Below are positions 11,195-24,287 of a stretch of DNA of 64,000 nt, one piece after another. Source of the DNA: Tubulanus polymorphus (lineage: Eukaryota > Nemertea > Palaeonemertea > Tubulaniformes > Tubulanidae); assembly GCF_964204645.1 (NCBI RefSeq), contig NC_134031.1, positions 21,077,307 through 21,141,306 of the forward strand. Reading direction: 5' to 3'. A program made the position numbers and the translations under genes. The notes under the pieces are model-generated. The model was not told the origin of the DNA, ran no database searches, and saw only the letters and a program-made list of their open reading frames with translations. Each line of letters opens with the position of its first letter. Positions within the stretch are counted from its first letter, which is position 1.

Positions 11195-13837
11195 AGTTTA
11201 TTTTGAACTCCAGCTGAAGGAAAGCTTTTGGGCTAATTTTTCTTTTCTGTATTGAGGCATTTAACCATATAGGTTTAACATACGGCATAATAAAAACTAA
11301 CTTATAAAACTTAATAGATAACCGTAGCTTTTTGGAGCATTGAAAATATACGACTATTATCTCAACTGCACACGTCTTCAGTGACTTAAAATGTAGTATA
11401 TGACATGGCATAAATCTTACATAAGCGAAAAAATGCTATATAACTGATAATGTGTATCAGGAAACCTATATAGCCTACAGGAAACTTCTATATAGTAGGT
11501 AAGTGCTGTTAGTTATCGCTTACTGTAAATATAGCAATCTTCTTCACGCTGGGCAAACATTTGACAAAATAACAACACACCAGAAAATGCCTGAAGCAAT
11601 GAATACGAGGTTCAAGTGAGAAGCAAAAAACTGATGCTAACATCGAAATATAAACATTTTCGTTTTTGCACCTTATGCAAAAAAAGGCAGCCCTGGAGAC
11701 AGACTTGTAAAAACGAAGTCAGGACAAGGTCCACGTTTAAAAAGAGATACACGGAATACATGATGCACAGTTGTTTTTGTAACGAACAGCTCGATAATCA
11801 GCTTTGTAGCATCTTCACGAGGCTGGTTGGAAATATTTCTCCGAGCTGAATCCGAATATGGCTTCAGCCAAGTGGACTTGGATCTTTCTACCTCGACGCA
11901 AAGATCAAGCATTATGTAACAAACGCCAGCAAAAGATGACTCATCATCGTCACCATCATCGCCCATCAACTAACGACAAATCCATACATGTCTGGGTACC
12001 GAGAGTCAAATTTTCAGGCCATTTACTTTGAACCGACGATGTTTTAGAACCCGGGGGAATTTCACGACGAAATTAAACCGTTTTTTTGGACAAATTCTTT
12101 TTCATCTGCACTTACGCAAGATGACTACCAAATTTCAGCGATCCGGCCTAATCAAAAGAATCAACCTCACAAAGCGATTAATTATTGTCTACTGAAAAGT
12201 TTGAACTATTTTTTTAACGTAAAACCTTTTGTTACGTATATAGTCTTAGCCATTGCAGCTTTTATAGCTCATTAAAACTCGAAATACGCAACTTTTTCAA
12301 AGTTTCTCATTAAACTTTCAGTTCTACAATTTCAAAGATCGAGTACATGTCGAAATTATTCCCCATTCGATAATAATTTCTTTCGTTTGTTTTCGTTGAA
12401 ATTTTCTTTCCAAAAGCAAAATTCGATCTTTTGTCCCCGGAACTTCGGCTTTGAGCTTTTATGTAACATTTGTCTTAATTAGCTGACAAAGAACTCGTAG
12501 TCTTTTTATAAAAAAAGAAAAACTGAGTAGAATTTAATCCAACGATGTTGCATTCATTTGATCACACAATCTTAATAAGTATTTTACATGGATGAAAACC
12601 ACGCGACTTTTCGGAAATCAAAAGCCACAAAAAATTGGCCACACGAAAAACCAGAGCAAAAGTGCAAAACAATTTCGACACCTGGGATTTTTGAGAAGAC
12701 ATTTGTCGCCAAAGATCAAAGAGGCAATCTCATTTACATTTAAACACAGATATGGGGGTGAACCGCGAGGCTTCAGGAGTATAGTCACCGGTCGTTTCAA
12801 ACGAATGCAGAAAAATTCAAACGTTCATTTCATCGTCCATTCATTTAACGCCACACGAGCACCGCAGAACGTGGAGCTCTTTAATTAACGGGCAAACAGC
12901 CCTAACAACCAACAACACAGGTTCAAACACATCACGCAACCGTGTGTACTAGTACTCTTCAAGGTCAGCGATTAAAAAAAAACAACGTCTGCTTACGATA
13001 GATTATCATGGCTGAAATAATCAATACCCCCCCCTCTATTCACTGCTATATGAATGTCCTAATTCTTAGGTATAGATTTTACAATTGCGTTTCATTATTC
13101 ATTATTCTTTACAATCGATTTTTTTCAATAATGTCGTAATAATCCACGATGGTTGAACGATTTGAAATATAGATTTTGTCTGCGAACTTATCAAAAATCA
13201 ATTGTTGAGTACAATCGAACCAGAACAATCTATGAAAGTCTGGACTAATGTCAAATAACCGACTGGCGGCCAGCTTCTAAATTATAAATGTCGAACTTTT
13301 AATTACGTCATCCGGGTTGTTGAAAAATTTTTTCGTCCCCATTTTTTTACGATGCGATGATTAAACCTAAAGTGTCCTTCCCTTCATTCAATGATGAGGA
13401 TATGACAGGACACAGTTGAGCTAATGCTGACCTCGAAAAGGGATCGTAACAGATATAGTTCTAGTTCAAAGGTAGATTTAACAGTTCTATAAAAGTAGCA
13501 ACGACTTTGCGTTGGATTGTTAATCTCTGAATTGTAGAATGCAAAGGGAAAGCCTGCGTACATTCACAGATAATAAATTTGTATTGAGACAGTATCGTTT
13601 TTCCCACACGTGTGGTTTTAAGGTTACAATCGGTGAAAAAAATGTTGATACAAGAAACGTCATTCAAGGTAAGAGCCTTGAAATTATTGATATAATTCTA
13701 AAAGACAAGAGGAATTCTGCTTATGCTTAACCAGGATTTAATAGAAGATAAATAAATGTCTAATGTATATACCATAAACTTCCCTCGATTTGGACCTTTT
13801 GGGAGCCGTAAAAATATATCCAACTTGAGAGACATCT

Positions 13838-14039
13838 GAGTTGAACGGTTAACAGAGTTGAATGGTTATCGGAGTTGAACGGTTATCGGAGTTGAACGGT
13901 TATCGGAGTTGAACGGTTATCGGAGTTGAACGGTTATCGGAGTTGAACGGTTATCGGAGTTGAACGGTTATCGGAGTTGAACGGTTATCGGAGTTGAACG
14001 GTTATCGGAGTTGAACTGTTATCAGAGTTGAACGGTTAT
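13838..14039 (+). repeat. 17-bp minisatellite, about 12 units
   Basis: Head-to-tail copies of GAGTTGAACGGTTATCG. The outer units carry most of the variants (GGTTAACA, AATGGTTAT, ACTGTTATCA), as expected when inner units are homogenised by unequal exchange. Confidence 0.97.
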
Positions 14040-15731
14040 ATCCGACTAGGGCAGAGTCTTGTGTTTATAAGGAGGTAATAAAACTGATCCGATACAAAGT
14101 CCAATCATAAGAATATCGAATATGCATCTTTTTGCATCATCCATTCCTTACACTTTGTTTTATATTTCAGGGTTCAAGCTGATCAAAGGGCAACAACAAA
14201 ATACGCGAGAGAATGAACATTTTGTGAAAATTACTCGGAGTGAAAATTTCCGGCAAACTTATCCACTTAACAGTCACATTACTGTCATTACGTAATCTTT
14301 TAGCTCCTGGGCAGAAACACGGGATTTTTGATCAACTCATTCTCACTTGTATTTAGAAGAAGTGTTTTGAGCTACGACTCACAAACTAAATCCAATCACA
14401 CCCATGACTGGACCCTCTTACTGCATCATCAAATTCCCTGTCGTGCTACCCAGTTTTTCTTAGATGAATTTTAATTTATTTAAACGAAATTAGGAAATGC
14501 TATTTTTGAGTTTTATTCCAAGCGGTACGATGCAAGGTTGCATCATTGCTCCGAGGCACAAATATCGTATCGACGTTGACCTAGATGGCTTCCTTACGTT
14601 TAAACGTATTCTCGTTCAGTCGGCAGATCTTTCGCGCATCAAAAATCTACCAACTTTTTCGACAAGAACAGGGAATGCATAATGAGGCCCTCGGGCTTTG
14701 AGCGGGCGCGTAATTTCTGCTCGGAAGTTATGTTGGAGCGTGATTTCGGATTCAATCCTCGTTTCGAAGAATTCAACGCCGCCAACGAAAACCGAGAGCG
14801 TGAAAACGAATTTATCCACGTCTCATATTTCATGTCGTTCGATTTGGCACCGGTCGCCGTGGCACCGGTCTCCGTGTGTAAAACCAACGCAGATCTTCTT
14901 TCTCCAGTAACTCACAACGTTATTTCCCTGGTGGGAATAAAACAGTTACCGAGGTAGATCAGAAAACATCTGCGAACGAACGAACGGACCGCGGAACAAT
15001 CCGCAAACCCTATAGTCGATAACATTGTTACATAATCGTTCCAGATTTTCCAGAAGCGTTTCTATGGTAACGGGCAATGGGGGATCGATTTTAACGAAGC
15101 GATCAGATGAAAAATAACCGATTCAATAAAAATACGCGCGTTTTAATAAAACGCTTTGGGTTTGTTTTTCTTTTGCAACGAACGATTTGTTTTTGAACAA
15201 GTTTTACATATGACTGAATAGATGCCATTTATTGACCTAATTAAATCTGACGGGCATTTCTATGAAGGAAGGAAAATGTTGTTGTAGCTATGAGCAAGAG
15301 GGGATCTAAGGTCTGAGGGGTGTACCCCCGAAATAGGGCATACCACATAACTGAAAGGGTGCCCTGAAAGAAAGCTTATCGGAAAACATTAACTCATTTC
15401 GGAAATACAACTGTTTTAGGCATCAGTTCAACGTTTTTCATTTTCCCGTATAATTCCAGGGTAGCTTGAACATTTTTAGGGAATGCGTATCCCCTACACT
15501 CTCCCCTAGAACTCACCCCTGAATAGGGATAGAGGTTCTGACGTAACTAATTTATATACTAGCCAAATATTTACCACATCTTGGCTAATATTTGGTAAGC
15601 ATCTTCCAAATGTAGTTATTTTATAGTCAAATGAAAGTTTAGGCTAGAATGAACGTATCCATGGAAGGAGAGGGATCCAAAATAGCAACTACTCATCAAC
15701 ATATGTAATACTTTCAGTGCATACATATTGA
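14040..15731. other. Non-coding region with a CpG-rich patch near 14690-15110
   Basis: Several overlapping frames on both strands cover 14497-14957, none with domains or splice context. The patch around 14850 has a short direct duplication of the word TGGCACCGGTC. Bases 15290-15560 carry C-rich and G-rich words but nothing recognisable. No gene is called. Confidence 0.4.
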
Positions 15732-16271
15732 GGATGGAGGGTTACACTATTTTGCGTATACACGGGGATGGAGGGTTACACTATTATGCGTGTATACGGG
15801 GATGGAGGGTTACACTATTTTGCGTATATACGGGGATGGAGGGTTACACTATTTTGCGTATATACGGGGATGGAGGGTTACACTATTTTGCGTATATACG
15901 GGGATGGAGGGTTACACTATTTTTTGATACACGGGGATGGAGGGTTACACTATTTTGCGTATATACGGGGATGGAGGGTTACACTATTTTGCGTATATAC
16001 GGGGATGGAGGGTTACACTATTATGCGTGTATACGGGGATGGAGGGTTACACTATTTTGCGTATATACGGGGATGGAGGGTTACACTATTTTGCGTATAT
16101 ACGGGGATGGAGGGTTACACTATTTTGCGTATATACGGGGATGGAGGGTGACACTATTTTGCGTATATACGGGGATGGAGGGTTACACTATTTTGCGTAT
16201 ACACGGGGATGGAGGGTTACACTATTTTGCGTATATACGGGGATGGAGGGTTACACTATTTTGCGTATATA
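15732..16271 (+). repeat. 34-bp minisatellite, about 16 units
   Basis: Tandem units of 34 bp begin GGGGATGGAGGGTTACACTA and end TTTTGCGTATATAC. One unit (near 15915) has an altered tail, TTTTTTGATACAC. As 34 leaves remainder 1 on division by three and the unit has no stop in any plus frame, one frame cycles through all three phases every 102 bp and stays open for 211 codons (15728-16363). This is a product of the repeat, not evidence of a protein. Confidence 0.97.
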
Positions 16272-16775
16272 GTACTGTCAAATTATATGAAAAGAAACAT
16301 AATAAAAATTCATTATCAGATCAGAAAGTACAAAAAATGCCTTTCGACTTAAATACACAGTAATTCCACTGGTGATTGTGTAATTCCACTGATGATCGTC
16401 AAATTCCACTGGTGATTGTCAAATACCACTATTGATTGTTTAACAGCAGTCACCAAGATTTATGAAATGTCGAAATGCATTGTTATCACGAGTAAAAACC
16501 TAGAGGAAATGTAGGTCTATTGTGAAGCCACCATATATACATACATATATATATATATATATTCACAATACAGATACAACTTACAATTCAATATTGATGT
16601 ATAAACATATTGTGAAATAATATCTCAGCGGAACAATCAATAATTAATCAGGTTCAAACACTTGGCATCGTTGACTGGCGACCCCCTTCCATACGTCGAC
16701 AGCCTCATACGTGCGGAGTACTTTAGCACCGGCAAAAATACTGACTTATTGATTTATTGAAATTCAATTATTTCT

Positions 16776-16825
<50 letters not shown>

Positions 16826-17909
16826 ATGCTGAATAGCCATCGATTTTTCACACCATCATCTTACATGTTACTTTTTAAATATGTCTAGACTCTATTAATA
16901 CAATTAAGAATAGACTATTTAACATCGATTACAATAGATTTTAACCTAAAATGTCGCTACGTAGAAGATACTTGAATATTTGAGTCGAGGATTCTAACCC
17001 ATAGAGGTATCCTAGTAGTCAATCAAACAAAGACAGGCAATATGTAGCCGCAACTGCTACTGAGATGCATAATATTGTAAAACTGCATATATAAATACGT
17101 ATTTGAAATTCAATACCCAGTTTATTTGATAAAAAGCCAATAAAAATGATATAAAAAATATGGCAGTCAATTTATTATTGATTTAAAGTATGTACATGCA
17201 GACATGTATATACAGTACTTCAGACTAGAGCCTAGCCTGCACTAAAGTGCGATCCCAATTTTCCCGTCTATTCTAATGGAGTAAATGAGCGTACGGTTTC
17301 AAGCCATCTGGATCTAAAAATGAAATTTATCAGTCATAGAGACTCCAGAACTCGAATAGCTCTCGAATAGTGGGCGACTAAAGCAGGCATCATATTGACA
17401 AGTAAAACTATTTTTGCATTTGTACTTTTACATACTTAAAAATCCATTATTTTTCCAATTTGCGAATTGCATGAAAATTTCACGCAACAACAATGCGAAT
17501 GCAACAATGGATGGATGTCACCTATGCAGGCTATGCATCAACTGTATTTAAACCACAATTCTTAGAATTCTATAGAATTTTTGAATCTTACATAAGTCCC
17601 TTCAATATAGTGACGCAGGACGAACCCCTAAAATTACTCTTAAATTCCAAGTTTCCTGGGACAGGACCCACAGACCCCCTTCCAATTCTTGATGCCAACA
17701 ACACCAGATCTAACCTTCCATAATTCCTGGCGATATACCCAATATGCTAAATCAGATTTGTATACAGTAGCAGTTTACAATAAACAATGTCAACAACTGC
17801 ATTCATTTTCCAACATGAAATCAATGAACGAATTGGGAAAATTTATTCCTAATCATTGAAGAATTGATTGATATGAGCTGGGAGAAAAAATCTGGAATTA
17901 TAGCCAAGA
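16272..17909. other. AT-rich region with two (AT)n microsatellites
   Basis: The (AT)n tracts lie at about 16544-16562 and 16776-16822. Three short CCACTGGTGATTGT-type repeats occur at 16365-16440. A possible terminal exon on the minus strand is described separately at 17273-17313. Nothing else is supported. Confidence 0.5.
17273..17313 (-). CDS. Possible last exon of an unidentified minus-strand gene
   Basis: On the minus strand a pyrimidine-rich acceptor (TTTCATTTTTAG) is followed by an open stretch whose last residues would be PDGLKPYAHLLH, then TAG. AATAAA signals lie 100-160 bases further on (TTTATT on the plus strand near 17121 and 17168). The frame enters in phase 1. No upstream exon was tied to it and the protein is not recognised, so this may be chance. 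Confidence 0.2.
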
Positions 17910-17920
17910 ATGTTAGCAAT

Positions 17921-18118
17921 TCCAGCAGTGGCCGAGTGGGTTAAGCCGCCGGTCACCGGTCTCGTCAATCCACGGTTTATGGGTTCAAACCCTGGTGGCG
18001 ACAGAGTTTCTTGGTCGAAGGTTCTTCTCTGGTCTCTCCCCCATTGGGAAAAAGAAACATCTAACCCGCTTATAATGCCCTGCGTGGCGCTCATCGGGTT
18101 GAGGGTGTTAAAAAAAAT
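17921..18118 (+). mobile_element. tRNA-derived SINE with target-site duplication
   Basis: The head resembles a tRNA gene: an A box (GTGGCCGAGTGGGTTAAG) and a B box (GGGTTCAAACCC) at tRNA-like spacing. An unrelated body and an A-rich tail (GTTAAAAAAAAT) follow. The insertion is flanked by an exact 11-bp direct repeat ATGTTAGCAAT (17910-17920 and 18119-18129), the mark of LINE-driven target-primed insertion. The intact duplication suggests a fairly recent insertion. The apparent frames on both strands here are artefacts. Confidence 0.9.
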
Positions 18119-18837
18119 ATGTTAGCAATACGGCAGAACCATTTCCAGTCGATTTGCCACAGAACTCTTTTTTAGAAAAAAATCTCTACAGCAATAGAAG
18201 AACCTACATACACTGTGTGATTTTGGACGAGTGATTTTCATTCTAGTTGGTGAAAATTGCGGATAGAAGCATCTATTCTGTTTTGGGATATTTCATAGGC
18301 TTAGGCTAATTTCCAATTTAGATTAAAATCCACGTTTAACCGATAATCATAGAGCAGACTTTACAGAATATACATAAATTAAATTAATTCTTTACCATAT
18401 CATACAGGATACACATATAATGATTATAATTCAATTATTGGCTCCTTTAGAAAAGAAGGAATAATTCGAAATTCAGGAGGAAGCTTCATTCATTCAATTC
18501 AAACAATGCAAAGGCTTGAAGATATAAGTAATTTCTATGGATGGATGTTAGGTAGTTACAGTGAGGTAGAAGGTAAGATGCGTACACACAAACACCGCAG
18601 AGAGTTGGATAGTCATCAATATGGCTGGCGAATTAAAAAGCACACTATCAGATCAAGTGGATAGGTCAACAAAATCTAACTAAAAAATCTGTGTCATGGG
18701 GGGAAAATAGGACAAGTTATGTAACCTAACACTGGGTAGTAAACAATGAATATAAGTCAAGGGACACACAGCATTGAGAATCAGCCGAGGAATGAAATGA
18801 AAACTACCGAAAAATATATATATATATATAGACTTAC

Positions 18838-18933
18838 ACGAAATCCGAGTAGTTGAATCTCGTTGCCATTGGTCAGTCTGATCCGTGATTGGTGAACCAG
18901 AGTTTTGCTAAGGTCGACCGCGGGATTCAGCAT
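18838..18933 (-). CDS. Candidate first coding exon, weakly aldo-keto-reductase-like
   Basis: The minus-strand ATG at 18933 has an in-frame TAA five codons upstream. The open frame runs 32 codons to a perfect GTAAGT donor, in phase 0. Its end reads LTNGNEIQLLGF, which resembles the first beta-hairpin of aldo-keto reductases (L-x-N-G-x-x-I-x-x-L-G-F). The DNA upstream (18934-19170) is CpG-rich as a promoter would be, and two CCAAT boxes lie inside the exon. No second exon with the DxAxxY catalytic motif was found, so the gene is incomplete or the match is coincidental. Confidence 0.28.
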
Positions 18934-21900
18934 ATCAGACAAGTTTTATTCGAACCCTTCTTCCCTCGCACGGCAACCAAAAAATCTACAACGTCGACCG
19001 AAGCAGTAAAAAATGCCGCCCAAAAAACACGCATTCAGTCGATTCAATCATAGAGGCCTACGCATTCCGGGCCCTCCGTGAATCTCGATGATCGGATTTC
19101 AATTCTCGCGATAATTATCCGGCTTTCGTATATAATAATCCCAGAAATACCTTCACAGTCTAACGAACTCGGAGTCTGTAAGACTTCAATTTCAACTCGG
19201 CTCCACTCAACAAAAGTCTTCTTCTTTTACAATGGTATTCTGGTTTCTTAGGCAACGAAATCGACACATCCTTAAAAAGTCGCCCAACAACAATGAAACG
19301 TGCATTCGGATCGTGAGCCGTAACTCATGTTTAGAAAAAAAATTGCGCCAATTTTTTCGATACAAACTCTTATTCGGATTTTTTATGCCGGTTATGTAAT
19401 AGCAATGTGTTGGTGAGATATATGGAGCGCTATGCCAGGCGAGACACTCTTTACAGACGGGCTTATTATTGCGATAAAAAAGTACAAGGGGGCTAGCCGA
19501 TAAAACAGGTTTTGCGAAAATGTAAAAATCTCTTTACACCTGCATTATGCACCCATAACTGACAATGCATTGTGCGGAATTCATTTATTTCGAAGGAAAG
19601 CCGACAACAATCCCAAAGCAAGAATTACATTAACGAGCTAGACAAAAACTCCTCCCTACACGCTGCCACCCCTTCGCGAGTGAATGAGTACGGTCCCATT
19701 CAAAAATAACGTCTATTATGTAATACTGCAACGCCTGAAATTTACGCAGTAGCTGAGCCTGAATATTTTATCGATTTATAAAAGATGCCGCCGTTCTAGT
19801 CTACCATCAAAATCTACACCGACCCCCATTTTTAAAGGTAGAACCTTATCGGAATCTAAATCGGCCCCGTAGATATACTACGGTCACATAGAAATACGTG
19901 ATATCAGATAAATATCGAACCAACGCCGATCGAATTGATTCAGGGTTGCCCTGGTGACGTAACCACCGAACGGACAGACGTGAGACGGTAGGGTCAAGTA
20001 CGGACAATGACAGACTGACGAATGGACGCGGGGACGATGGATTGGCCCGATTTTTCACATTCTCGCTACGTGCTAGTAATATAAAGCATACACGTAATAG
20101 CAGGCATATACACCACACACAGCGAGCGCCACCGACAATGAATGAATGAATAAGCAGCATTACGAAAGAACACAAAAATATCGACAAGAACGATTATCCT
20201 TACCAGAAACGTAACTCTGCTGCGGAATATGTCGACATCTCGAAAGCCTTCATACGATGACCGTATAGCCCCGGTTTTTGGGCGATAGGCTACAATCCCG
20301 ATGCGAGTCGAGCACCTTATGCTTCTATCTTCGGTTAAAAACGACATGAAGGTCCATAAAAATGTAATTTTTAATGAAGAAATGTCATGAAGAAGAAAAA
20401 TTGCGCGGCCTTTAATAAATAAAAAGTGTCTAGTACCACCCCTTATCGTAATGCAATAAATATCGAATAATTATGTCGTCGTAAAACAGGAGAGGAGCTT
20501 GTTGAGATAGATCCGACTGGTATACTTCAGGTTAGACAACGACGAGAGTTAATTTTATGATACGAATTAAATAAACTCGCGTTTAAAAACTTCAATTGAG
20601 CGCACGCACTCGACGTGACAGAAAATATCATTATCATATTTTGAGAATACCAAATCGAACGAGAGAATAGTTGTGGAGAGATGAAGTGAGAGAGAGAAAG
20701 AGAACGCCGAGACTTTGATTGTTTCCTCGGGCTACGCTCTTGTTAAATTTACACATCAAAGCTTTAAAAAGAATGCTAAAATCGATGGGATCAAATATAT
20801 GAATAGAAAATTGATGACTGACGCGAGAGTGAAGAACGCATATTTTTGATGTGGCAAACTTTTTTTCGAAACGGCGCAATCAAGAACAGCCAATCACGGA
20901 GTGATTGTGAAATAGATATGTACCGTTTTACGAGTATAACAGACCGTTGTATTATAAACAGATAGACAGAATGAAAAGCCATATTCTCATCATATATTTA
21001 TCAGAATGAGGGGGGTTTAATCTATATATAATACTATTGTACAAACACTCGGCATGGTTTGATGCAATCTATGTGATGAACTATAACTCGATGTTCTGAC
21101 GTTTTGTCAAACAGGAAACACCAACTACTGTGACGTATCCCCTTCGCCAAAACCAGCCGTCAGATTTAAGATCTCTGGAATTTTCATGATATTTCACATC
21201 CTTTTACTATCGACTTTTCAAAAAATCACCAGGATTTTTCTAATTTGTTCGCATGCCTGATTACATTTTTTTTCGTGTCAAGGAACAAAAACCTAACATT
21301 TACTGATCATAATTCGGACGGATCGAATTACTTGAATTTTCACGCAGCTATGGATAAAAAGGCTAACAAATATTGCGACCAAATTTTTCGCACATTTTCA
21401 TATTTCTTTTTTTCATATTTTGAAAGCAATTTTTTCACAACTTTTACAACAATCTAACTCTTTAACCCTTGAGATGCAGTCAGGTCCATATCTAAATAAT
21501 CTTTGGGGAACAGCAAATTTTATAGAAATTTAAGAATACGAAATAACTACTCAACTATGTTCAAATTTAACCAAACCGATCTTGATCTTGAACTATAGAT
21601 GATTGTCACTCATTTATTTGATCGATTTATTATCAAAGTTTAATAAAATAGTGTGTTATGATCCAGGATTGTGCAGCCAGAAACAAATTGTCAACATTGA
21701 TTAGTATCAGAGTCAAAACTGAATATTTGGACACTATGTTATAGTAGCTATAGTTGACGAGCTAAAAAAATATGAAGTTAAAATATGAATCATAGAAATG
21801 AATTAAATGGGCAAATGTTTCGTGGAACTGTGCGAATATGTGGAATCCGATAAATAACCGACTGTCCGTCGTCGCCGTCGAGACATGCATAAATTGCAGC

Positions 21901-23687
21901 TGTGTTCGTTTTGTTGATTACATTACGTACCATTTTGATTGTAATTTTTAACGCGCGCAACAGTAAAATGACACAAAAAAATGACTTTGTTACGTGGCAA
22001 AAAAACAGGTGTCATCGCAGGGGGGCACAGCCAGCTGCTAACTGAACATTGATTACTGTATATTGAATGTCATACTTGAGAAGTGCATCGTAATTTACTT
22101 TCTTTAAAGCTGAAAAAAAATTTTATCTTGTTTCTCCTTAACTGCAAAAAAATTTGTAATCAGTTCATTTCTAAAGATGCCAGGTGTGTTACGTTAGCCT
22201 GACCATAATTCTAAATAAAATTTATGTACAGGGTAGATAGGCGACCGGCTGACAGGAGAAACAAGGTATCAATATTTCAAACATCTAAGCCTATATACTG
22301 GGTATAAGACCTATCCATCGATGCTATGTTTTAACTAACCACTAAATGGAAGGTCACTTAGCGCTTAAAGTATAGACGAGGCTCTATTGAATCAGTTCTC
22401 TCCATTTAAACGCTACATCATCTAACGATTATGTATTTTTTTTGGGGATTTCTGACAACGACCCGAGGGAGAGATCATTGCCCGCACGATTTCAATTATT
22501 GCAATACGAATAATTGTCAACAGAAGTTTACCTAGTAATGTAATGTGAATATATAATATACATAACTCGGGGCAGGTTAACGAGAGATTAACGAAGGAGG
22601 TGTTTATCTTTACACGAGGAAATAATTTTACCTGTATATCATTTCTTGCACAGACAACAATGTATAATCTTCTGCCGGCTGTTTAGCGTTTCATTTCCTC
22701 CTAGAGTTTAGTGAGAAAAAATTTCATTACTAAACAGCATTTCGTATTGTTTGGAAAAATGTTTGTTTCAACTTTTGGAAGACGTGGTTTTTACCCGCCT
22801 TTAAGGTATGCGAGTCGTTCAACCATCAACTGCACAGTCGTCGCAAAAATGACAGTCTCCGCCGCACACTTCACAATTTACCGTACTTCGGGCAATTGTA
22901 AATCACTCACATTGTTGGCTTCTGAAGTCTTGGCGACAGTCATTATTGCTGACCAGAAATCCTTATGCGATCAGATTGCGCCGGGTCGTCCGTAGGCTGT
23001 ACTCATATAATGAAGCTAGTTCCCACTTAAAATATATCGGCATCCATGAAAAATAGCCTCAAATCACATTCTTAGTATCCGGCAATATTAGTTACATGTC
23101 AAGAAGAATAGTCGTCTTACTTTAATTCAGGTTTCAGGCCTCCTCCGCAATGTTCCGCCGTGATTCACTGTTACGTTAATACAATTTCACTTCGAAACTA
23201 TTTCACCGGCTGAAATTAAAGGACAGAAAGTTTGAGTTAAAGATCGTTTCCTCCATATTCCTGCAGGAGATCGGAAAACTTATTCATTGGACATCTTTTT
23301 ATCTTTATTTTGTTTTAAACCTAATCAACAATTATACAAGAATCCTTGAACAATTGATAAATATATATTTTCCTGTTCAGTTACGTCTTACTAAAAAATC
23401 GACGTATTTGTTAGGAATTGGTGCAGTTACCTTGGTAACTGGGCCTACCGGTTTATGTAATACTCTTCCTCTCCCCGAAAGGACGTAAGTTGTAAATGCC
23501 TGTGAGTGATATAACAACTTCCTTTGATAAACAGCTAGAAAATTAAATTCAAAAATTCCATTAGTCATCGTTCATGGCCTATGATTTAGATTTAATTTAG
23601 AAATATTTCAAAATTTTTCAAAATCGTTCTAAAATTTCAGCGCCAGCATTTAAATTTTCAAAACTGAACCTCGTCTCACGACGAGAA

Positions 23688-23720
23688 ACTAGTATTCACT
23701 AGTATTCACTAGTATTCACA
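23688..23720 (+). repeat. 10-bp short tandem repeat
   Basis: Three copies of ACTAGTATTC followed by a truncated fourth. Confidence 0.8.
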
Positions 23721-24224
23721 GGTTGCTCTGCTCGGCAATCCTCGTATCCCCTGGCATCATCTTTTGATGTCACATTTTCCAATATGCCCCGATGATCATC
23801 TCCATTTTGACCTGTAGCTATCTACCTATACTACGCGATTAAACAGGGCAAACAAAAATGAAAAGCTAAGAGCAAACAAAATAGTACACGCAGTAGCAAT
23901 CATACGAGCGAGTGGAATCTTCAACTAGCGCGGCTACTGACAATCTTTAATTCACCTACACTAGTAGCAGGCAGCGCCCCCAGCCAAACTTCTAGTGTGG
24001 GTTTCGTTAATTTAAAAAGTGCGACCACCACGGCAGAAAACTGTGTCACATTCACAATAATACAGTGCACTGGTCTAATCGACAGCCCTTACATGTGTCC
24101 CTAGCGAGGAACTATTGATTTTAGTATCTTTGAGATTTTGAATCTTTGTTATTTACTAAAACTCACTAAAAACTCCCTAGCTACTGTTTAGTATGGAGTG
24201 AGTGGTTGACGTATGAACGCACTC

Positions 24225-24287
24225 TCTAATTAGACATGGACCAAATTTGACTGATCCATGGAATCATCTCTGTGTGATCACGGCTAT
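24225..24287. mobile_element. MITE fragment, GTGATCACGG family
   Basis: Only the right end is clear (CTGTGTGATCACGGCTATA), preceded by a GGACCAAATTTGACTGATCC interior word. The left terminus is lost. Confidence 0.4.

Larger units (their letters stand above)
8038..13837. other. Gene-poor region with scattered repeats
   Basis: No coding gene could be supported. It contains a CpG-rich patch with several CCAAT/ATTGG boxes (8345-8560), a foldback relic (8829-9061), an 18-bp tandem repeat (9150-9214), two MITE-like copies (10092-10200 and 11100-11194) and a second CpG-rich patch (about 10470-10690). Open frames at 9744, 11616, 11673, 12592 and 13461 overlap on both strands, have no domain and are judged random. 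Confidence 0.45.

Noticed and set aside
14497-14957. Five overlapping open frames on both strands near a CpG-rich patch
   Set aside because: All phases are open by composition, with no splice sites, no domains and no preferred frame.
17849-18125. Open frames on both strands at the SINE
   Set aside because: They follow the SINE body and its A-rich tail and end at the target duplication; tRNA-derived SINEs do not code.
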